The position numbers were made by a program, and so were the translations under genes. Below the pieces are notes generated by a model, which searched no databases, was not told the DNA's origin, and worked only from the letters and a program-made list of their open reading frames with translations. A stretch of 64,000 nucleotides of DNA from Mimachlamys varia (Eukaryota > Mollusca > Bivalvia > Pectinida > Pectinidae): the NCBI GenBank assembly GCA_947623455.1, contig OX392532.1:23224792-23288791 (forward strand). Direction: 5' to 3'. Below are positions 57,746 to 64,000 of the stretch, piece after piece (positions within the stretch are counted from its first letter, which is position 1; every line of letters begins with the position of its first letter).

Positions 57746-59090
57746 CTATATACATATGAGCTATGATTAATTATGTGTTCTTACGATCTACCTTGAAGTG
57801 TTGATTTAGGTTAATGATGTATTTGACGTTAAGTGAACTCTTTTATTATATGGTATTAAAGAATTTCTTTTTAGATGTTTTTCAGAAAGTTTAAAAGATT
57901 ACATTCATGGAAATAACAGACAAAATGAAGGATGAGTCTCCAGTGCTCTACTTCAAACTACAATGTAATTGACATTAAAAACTTAAAAATTCAAATAAAT
58001 TAAATGTTTCTTGTGATTGATGACATCCTCTGAAATAAATCATTAAACTAAGAACAATTTGACAACTTTAATTGCTATTTTAAATATGAACATTTTCTTT
58101 AATCCATTTACTGATCAGATTTCTGTAACAGGTTTTTCTAGAAAATTTGTATCAGCATAGTCGGAAATTTAATCTACTCCAGTTTGCTATCAGGATGACA
58201 CTAATGCAGAGACAACACAAAAATTGCCTGAAAAAATGTTTGTTTTTGCTACATAGGTGATCAGTTTTGCTGGGGTGTTATTTCTGTATCTGTTTAGTAC
58301 CAGTAGCTCCTCGGTTACAAGTATTTATTTCCGGGGTTTCATCGATGTCCCAATAAAATTATTTTTGTGAGGATAAATTCTGTGCTGCATCATAAGTTGA
58401 ACATAATGTGCTCTAAAGGGCACTGAAATATTTGGATGATTATAACCCCTGGATATATCAAGGAAAATGCGTTTTCGGGAAATGCCCGAGGAAAGTCCAT
58501 TTTTCAGTGACATTTAATTGCAATTTATTTTTAAAAAAAACCCCACCAAGTCCTGGGAGTTCCAGGGAGCTTGCTTTAAGGGGCCTATTTTCAATAATTT
58601 TCAAAATAATAAATAAAAAGAAATGTATCTTTCAAGCACTTTAACAAAGGAGTGTAAAATGTAATATTGAATTGGGTCTTTAATCTTCACTATTTGTCAG
58701 TAAAACGGTAAACAGATCCATTTCTTTGTCTCAATATATTCATGTATCATGTTCACTGAGTGTCTAATTTTGTGCTTCCCTTATACGAAGAAAATTACAA
58801 TATTCCGAAATTAATTTCCCACCAAAATTACCAACTTAACAGTATATGTTGAATCGCCTTCTCAAAATTTCAAACCCAACAGCTGTTGGGGAGGAAATAA
58901 CACAGAAGATAGAATAATGGTGTTACATAACAGAAGTGTAAAATGCTGTTGTAAAACCGTTGTTGATTTTAACTGTCGAGTTCTAGATAAACAGGGTTCT
59001 GTACTGGTGTAATACAATGGGTTGTGTTATCACAGAGTACATAGTCCGTTCATGGGGTATACCATACATGTATGATGCATGGTATGACCA
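57746..59090. other. Intron spacer
   Basis: AT-rich, no recognised feature. The frame at 58432-58644 has no family resemblance. Confidence 0.5.
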
Positions 59091-59093
59091 GTA

Positions 59094-59612
59094 TTTAGAG
59101 TGTTATCACACCATACTGTACATTGTATTGTATGGCCTGTAATTATATTGTTATCACACCATACCATACATTGTATTGTATGGCATGTAATTATATTGTT
59201 ATCACACCGTACCATACATTGTATTGTATGGCCTGTAATTACAGTGTTGTCGCACCATACCGTACATTGTATTGTATGGCCTGTAATTATAGTGTTATCA
59301 CACCGTACCGTACATTGTATGGTATGGCCTGTAATTATAGTGTTATCACACCTTACCGTACATTGTATGGTATGGCCTGTAATTATAGTGTTATCACACC
59401 TTACCGTACATTGTATTGTATGGCCTGTAATTATAGTGTTATCACACCGTACCATACATTGTATTGTATGGCCTGTAATTATAGTGTTATCACACCATAC
59501 CGTACATTGTATTGTATAGCCTGTAATTAACGTATTATCGCAACGTACCGTACATTGTATTGTATTGTATGGCCTGTAATTATAGTGTTATTACATCGTA
59601 CCGTACATAGTA
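59094..59612. repeat. 48-bp minisatellite, about ten copies
   Basis: Unit: GTGTTATCACACCGTACCGT, ACATTGTATTGTATGGCCTG, TAATTATA. Because 48 is a multiple of three, open frames of 130-141 codons appear in three frames and on both strands. Their 16-residue periodicity comes from the DNA repeat alone, so I do not call a protein. Confidence 0.96.
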
Positions 59613-59764
59613 TTGTTGTATAAGCTGGTTGAATCGCTATAAGGTTCACCTGGTGTGATATTATATTTTGTTTAACAAGGATGTGACATGGCATCCCAAT
59701 TATGGTGATGAGACACGGAAAATAATCATAGATTTCACATAAATAGATAAATGAATAAATATAC

Positions 59765-59900
59765 AGCATTTGATATAGCGCCCTATCTAACTAACATAAG
59801 CTACTCCCCAGCGCTTTACAGTACATAGATATACTATTTTTATACAATCAGTATAATTTAAAACATTATAACATACATACACATTTATGATCCCCAATGA
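59765..59900. repeat. Possible SINE/LINE tail fragment
   Basis: 'tttgatatagcgccctatctaac' followed by 'cccagcgctttacagtacat'. The paired 'atatagcgcc' and 'gcgctttaca' motifs resemble the conserved tails of CORE-type SINEs. Only a short piece is present. Confidence 0.4.
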
Positions 59901-61305
59901 ATGACGCAGATTAATCTGACTTTGATGCTATGGTAAAGCGTTGAATAGATGTAAATATATTATAATGCTGGGTAAAGTGGAATGTATTTTAGAGATTGTT
60001 TATGTTGGCTGTGATACTCTGGCAGTGTTATGAGGAGGAATGTTTTGCGTAATGGTTTCTGACAGTCAGCCCAGCAAACCAGTTTGATTTATATGTAAAA
60101 TGTTGATAACCTGGAGCTGCCGTATTATATAGGTTTACCTTGGTGTCGATGATATGTTATTAAAGGGACTATATACACATACACACACTCAACTTGATGT
60201 TTGTCTACAAGAATATTACATCACTTATCAAACAAATGCACAGTGGTAAATACCCTGCGTTTTGATGAAAAATAACCATAAAAGTTACTATTATAGAAAT
60301 GTTAGAGAAATAAAAATTTCTACACTTTCTATCCAAAACTTCAATTGAAAGATTAATGACGTCTCAAGGATATCATATACGTTCAGGATTAATGTAGGTA
60401 TAAATCGGCAGAGGTTGGAAGTGGAGGATCCTGGAAATGGAAAGTGAGATTTAATGTCACCCTCCACCACATGTGAGGGTGAAACATATAGTAATTTGTT
60501 GTCTTTATATCTTTGCATACTTCAGGGGTCATTTAATGAAAAACATTGTGCTAAGGGGTCGTTTGAATGTGATCAGGGATTCATGAGAACATATTGTGTC
60601 GCATCCCATATTATTGAACACTTTCGGTACGACAAAGAGCCAAGGTAGCTATAGGGTACCGCCAAGGTAAAGTGAAATGCTGGCATGAACATGCACTAAA
60701 GGTTTATCGGGCGAAACCTCGCTGTCAGATACCTGGGCTATTGACTAATCTCTCCTCCTTACATCCCAGCCAATATTCCTTGTAAGCGTTTTATTAATCG
60801 GTGGGACCGGTTTTTATGATGGTATCACATTAATTGTAAGCTGTGTAAACTACTTGGAATCCATAGATGTAGATGTCTGACATTACCAAATAGACATGCT
60901 GGAAAGTTGAAGTCTTTTGTATGGCGTGTTAGATTGATTAGCCAGTCTTTGGCAGTAATATAAATCTATCATACTGTTCATGTACATCCATGGGATGATG
61001 CCTAACTTACTTATAGGTGGGTGATAAAATTATCTAGAGGCTGATGAATGGATTTGATAACTGACACTATTATGTTGCTTGTTTTTGTTGGGGCTGCAGT
61101 ATACAGTGTATTACCAAAACAAACGATTGGCAAAGGAGCGTTCCAAGAAGCACCCTGCAGACAGAGGGGTGGGGGGGATAGAATCTTCCTTGTAGCATTT
61201 ACAAGATAAATTGGAACAGTGGGAATGTTCAGGAAAAAAGTAAACAATATTTTGCTCCCAGTATTCACTTTTTGCTAACAGACTTCAATTAAACAATTCC
61301 TTATG
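59901..61305. other. Intron spacer
   Basis: No gene. An acceptor-like 'atctttgcatacttcag' near 60526 precedes an open stretch to 60648 that ends in a stop without a donor and has no AUTS2 resemblance. Confidence 0.5.
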
Positions 61306-61308
61306 TTA

Positions 61309-62236
61309 CAGAGGAACGATAACTTGTATTACAGAGGAACAATAACTTGTATTACAGAGGAATAATAACTTGTATTACAGAGGAACAATAACTTGTATTA
61401 CAGAGGAACGATAACTTGTATTACAGAGGAACAATAACTTGTAGTACAGAGGAACAATGACTTATGTTACAGAGGAACTATAACTTGTATTACAGAGGAA
61501 CAATAACTTGTATTACAGAGGAATAATAACTTGTATTACAGAGGAATAATAACTTGTATTACAGAGGAATAATAACTTGTATTACAGAGGAATAATAACT
61601 TGTATTACAAAGGAATAATAACTTGTATTACAGAGGAATAATAACTTGTATTACAGAGGAACGATTACTTGTATTACAGAGAAATGATAACTTGTATTAC
61701 AGAGGAACGATATTTTGTATTACAGAGGAACAATGACTTGTATTACAGAGGAACGATTACTTGTATTACAGGGGAACGATAACTTGTATTACAGGGGAAC
61801 GATAACTTGTATTACAGAGGAATAATAACTTGTATTACAGAGGAATAATAACTTGTATTACAGAGGAATAATAACTTGTATTACAGAGGAACGATTACTT
61901 GTATTACAGAGAAATGATAACTTGTATTACAGAGGAACGATATTTTGTATTACAGAGGAACAATGACTTGTATTACAGAGGAACGATTACTTGTATTACA
62001 GAGGAACGATATTTTGTATTACAGAGGAACGATCACTTGTATTACAGAGAAATGATAACTTGTATTACAGAGGAACGATATTTTGTATTACAGAGGAACA
62101 ATGACTTGTATTACAGAGGAACGATTACTTGTATTACAGAGGAACGATATTTTGTATTACAGAGGAACGATCACTTGTATTACAGGGGAACGATAACTTG
62201 TATTACAGGGGAACGATAACTTGTATTACGGAGGAC
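61309..62236. repeat. 23-bp minisatellite with 138-bp higher-order repeat
   Basis: About 40 units of CTTGTATTACAGAGGAACGA plus TAA. Variants include gaataataa, gaacaatga, gaacgatta, gaaatgataa and the 'gatattttg' junction. In the right half six-unit blocks (138 bp) repeat; for example, the run 'gaaatgataa' then 'gaacgatattttg' then 'gaacaatgacttg' starts near 61680, 61911 and 62049. A predicted 106-codon frame is a product of this 46-codon periodicity. The array ends 0.13 kb before the candidate recursive site at 62367. Confidence 0.95.
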
Positions 62237-62343
62237 TGATGAACTATAACGTGTACATTATGGACTATAATGTAAACATTATGTTATTGATTTGCATGTA
62301 TGAGAAAATTGACTCGACAATTTACTTCACATGATTGTATACC

Positions 62344-62379
62344 TATGTTTTTCTTTTCTCTTTACAGGTAAGTGGTTTA
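62344..62379 (+). promoter_or_regulatory. Candidate recursive splice site, distal
   Basis: A long pyrimidine tract (tatgtttttcttttctcttta) leads to CAG at 62365-62367, followed directly by GTAAGT at 62368. This is a textbook acceptor fused to a textbook donor, with no exon between. CAGGTAAGTGGTTTA is identical to 10648-10662. It lies 53 kb downstream of exon 1, in the place where long-intron ratchet sites are usually found. No downstream hairpin like that at 10651 was seen. Confidence 0.6.
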
Positions 62380-63237
62380 CATTGTGTTGGGATTATTATA
62401 ATGAAGCAATACTCTGATGCTGGGTTCATCTTGATCAAGGTAACCATCACTTTAATACATAATTTTACGAATCTTGCTGACACTGTCAAAGTACATCCTT
62501 GGTGACTCATCCATGTGTTATGGTAAAATCTATCAAACTCCACAGATAAATTATATTTTTGAATGATAAGGCTTCAGCGAGGTTTTGTGGTTTAGAAAAC
62601 CTAATCTTCTTCAAACAAAGGGTAATTGATTATGTTCTTGGGCTCCTAACTGAAATAAATAGATTGCCCTGCAAAGCGTTGAAACAATATAGATGTGTCT
62701 GGCAGTGTCAATACAAATAGGTGATTGTCATTTTTTCCCAGTATGACTCCATTTCTATTATGTCTAGTGTCTATTGCAGATCTGATTTACAGTATCGTTA
62801 AAATCTTGCACTTTTATTTAAAGTTCACCTTTAATTTACATTTGTTTCTGAATGCATCTTATGTAACAGGAATACAAATGGACTGCCATGTTTAAATGGC
62901 AGAGCCATTTCTTTCAAACACTGAAAAATGTCGCTTCAGGTTTTTTCTCCCTTTTGTCACTGGTGCCTGGGTAATGTAGGACTGAGCGAAGAGCTATTTC
63001 CCTGTCACTATCACAGTTTTGTCAGTAAGAGATTGTGTAACGTAACACAGAAAAAACGGCACACAAGTAATCTTGCAATCAGTTCCTGTTGTGGAGTCGG
63101 ATGCTGATAGAGAAAAATTTCCTTGTCACCTTCAAGTGTCTGTCTATCTTAGGGGCTGCAAAAACGTAATTTCCTGATGGTTTTTAATGGTCGATGGCTG
63201 GCCTAGAGATGCCAGTTGTTGTTATCATTAGCTATGC
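62380..63237. other. Intron spacer
   Basis: No gene or repeat family recognised. Confidence 0.5.
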
Positions 63238-63545
63238 TACATGATTTTCAGCTCACCTGGCATGAGGTGTCAGATGAACTCATGGTGTGTTGTCCGTCTG
63301 TCGTCTGTCCGTTGTCTTATTCGCTGAAAGACTTCTTAAGAACTATGGGATCAAGGACAATGATATTTGGTCGGTAGGTACAAGTGACAGAGTGCTTTAA
63401 AGTTTCTTCAATTTAATGACCTTGACCTATTTTCAAGGTCACAGGAGTCAAACATTTGACACATTTTGGCAGTACTATACCTAGCCTGTAGATTTTAGTA
63501 GTGAACAGAATTAAAGGTGATGGATTGCGAGATATTTGTCAGAGT
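63238..63545. repeat. Dispersed bivalve repeat with GTCCGTC head
   Basis: 'cagctcacctggcatgaggtgtcagatgaactcatggtgtgttgtccgtctgtcgtctgtccgttg', 'agaacta-tgggatcaaggacaatgatatttgg', 'ttaatgaccttgacctattttcaaggtcacaggagtca'. This is the hallmark layout of a very abundant bivalve interspersed repeat. Non-coding. Confidence 0.72.
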
Positions 63546-63572
63546 AACAGCAGTGAATGGCAAGTATTGGTT

Positions 63573-63803
63573 ATACAGTGCACTCCTCTTTATATCATGT
63601 TGCATTTGTCAGACAAAAACATGATATTAACAGGAATGTGATATTAAGAGAAACATGTTTTTCCTCTAAATCTAGTGCATTTCCAATATCCATAACTAAA
63701 AGTAAGCTATTACATATAGAGAAAAATGGTGCTTGGGGAAAAACATGATATAAAGAGGAATGTGATATTAACAGGAGTGATATTAAGTGGAGTCCACTGT
63801 ACT
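63573..63803. mobile_element. MITE with TACAGTG inverted ends
   Basis: Left end TACAGTGCACTCCTCTTTAT, then ATCAT. The right end, reverse-complemented, reads TACAGTGGACTCCACTTAAT, then ATCAC. About 25 bp of inverted terminus with five differences. The interior repeats 'acatgatatt-aacaggaatgtgatattaa'. No coding capacity; frames on both strands over it are artefacts. Confidence 0.75.
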
Positions 63804-64000
63804 GTGAAATGTGTGGGATGGTCTTAATGTAATAGACCTGTTGACTGCCACTCAGTACAGTGTGCACCCTGTGATCAGGATTTTAGTATTGATTATATTG
63901 TACAACCCTACAGCCCTACTTTGTTTCTACAGGTGAATGTAGACTGGGAAATGATAGCATCTTTACTGCTGACACTTCTGCCATACCTTTGTGTGGAGTA
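63804..64000. other. Window end, still intron
   Basis: An acceptor-like 'ctttgtttctacag' ends at 63932 and is followed by GTGAAT and an open phase-0 stretch to the window edge (VNVDWEMIASLLLTLLPYLC). It does not resemble the second coding segment of the AUTS2 family, so no exon is called. Confidence 0.4.

Noticed and set aside
59030..59530. Three overlapping 135-141 codon frames on both strands
   Set aside because: All derive from the 48-bp minisatellite; the 16-residue period simply mirrors the DNA.
61899..62219. 106-codon frame with YYRGTITCITEER repeats
   Set aside because: 23-bp units read in rotating phase, giving a 46-codon period only in the part with complete six-unit blocks. No start context or domain.
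63933..64000. Possible exon after 'ctttgtttctacag' at the window end
   Set aside because: Open in phase 0 but only 22 codons visible, hydrophobic and unlike the expected lysine-rich AUTS2 second segment. Needs sequence beyond the window.

Overview
The window is a stretch of animal nuclear DNA, AT-rich and almost free of coding sequence. It is most likely from a bivalve mollusc, possibly a scallop. The evidence is a family of tRNA-headed SINEs whose tails end in ataaaccaaacc-type repeats, dispersed repeats carrying GTCCGTCC and GACCTTGACC signatures, many minisatellites, and one canonical spliced exon. No bacterial, organellar or viral gene was seen. The species assignment is an inference from repeat style.

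The only gene part I can support is a first coding exon on the + strand at 8955-9176 (74 codons). It ends exactly at a consensus splice donor. Its C-terminal part reads EEDIIDGFAIISFKTFEDLE, which is the conserved N-terminal signature of the AUTS2 / fibrosin (FBRS, FBRSL1; fly tay bridge) family of chromatin regulators. An in-frame stop 18 nt upstream fixes the start. The promoter and leader lie in the relatively CpG-rich stretch at about 8520-8954. Everything downstream, from 9177 to the end (54.8 kb), appears to be first intron. No plausible second exon was found, which fits the very long 5' introns known for vertebrate AUTS2.

Layout. 1-3463: 23-bp minisatellite and a GAT microsatellite. 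3464-8520: upstream flank with a palindromic MITE, dispersed repeats, a 17-bp minisatellite interrupted by a degenerate SINE, and two intact SINEs. 8520-9182: promoter, leader, exon 1 and donor. 9183-64000: intron 1. The intron carries at least twelve unrelated minisatellites: 27 bp at 13.9 kb, 24 bp at 14.8 kb, 60 bp at 18.2 kb, 23 bp at 21.2 kb, 53 bp at 26.1 kb, 43 bp at 31.6 kb, 33 bp at 34.7 kb, 44 bp at 42.2 kb, 36/49 bp at 46.1 kb, 68 bp at 50.6 kb, 31 bp at 57.3 kb, 48 bp at 59.1 kb and 23 bp at 61.3 kb. Between them lie SINEs, several terminal-inverted-repeat (MITE-like) elements, a decayed 18S rRNA fragment, and possible regulatory clusters. Tandem arrays alone make up about a third of the window.

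The most interesting signals are two candidate zero-length recursive splice sites in the intron (10650/10651 and 62367/62368). They share CAGGTAAGTGGTTTA, and the first has its regenerated donor inside a near-perfect hairpin. Others are a minisatellite built from DR4 nuclear-receptor motifs (31601-31944), a tandem pair of CRE-plus-hairpin modules (11109-11398), and a two-letter (36/49 bp) array with a 412-bp higher-order duplication. The many long open frames over the minisatellites arise because the repeat periods are multiples of three, and they are not genes.
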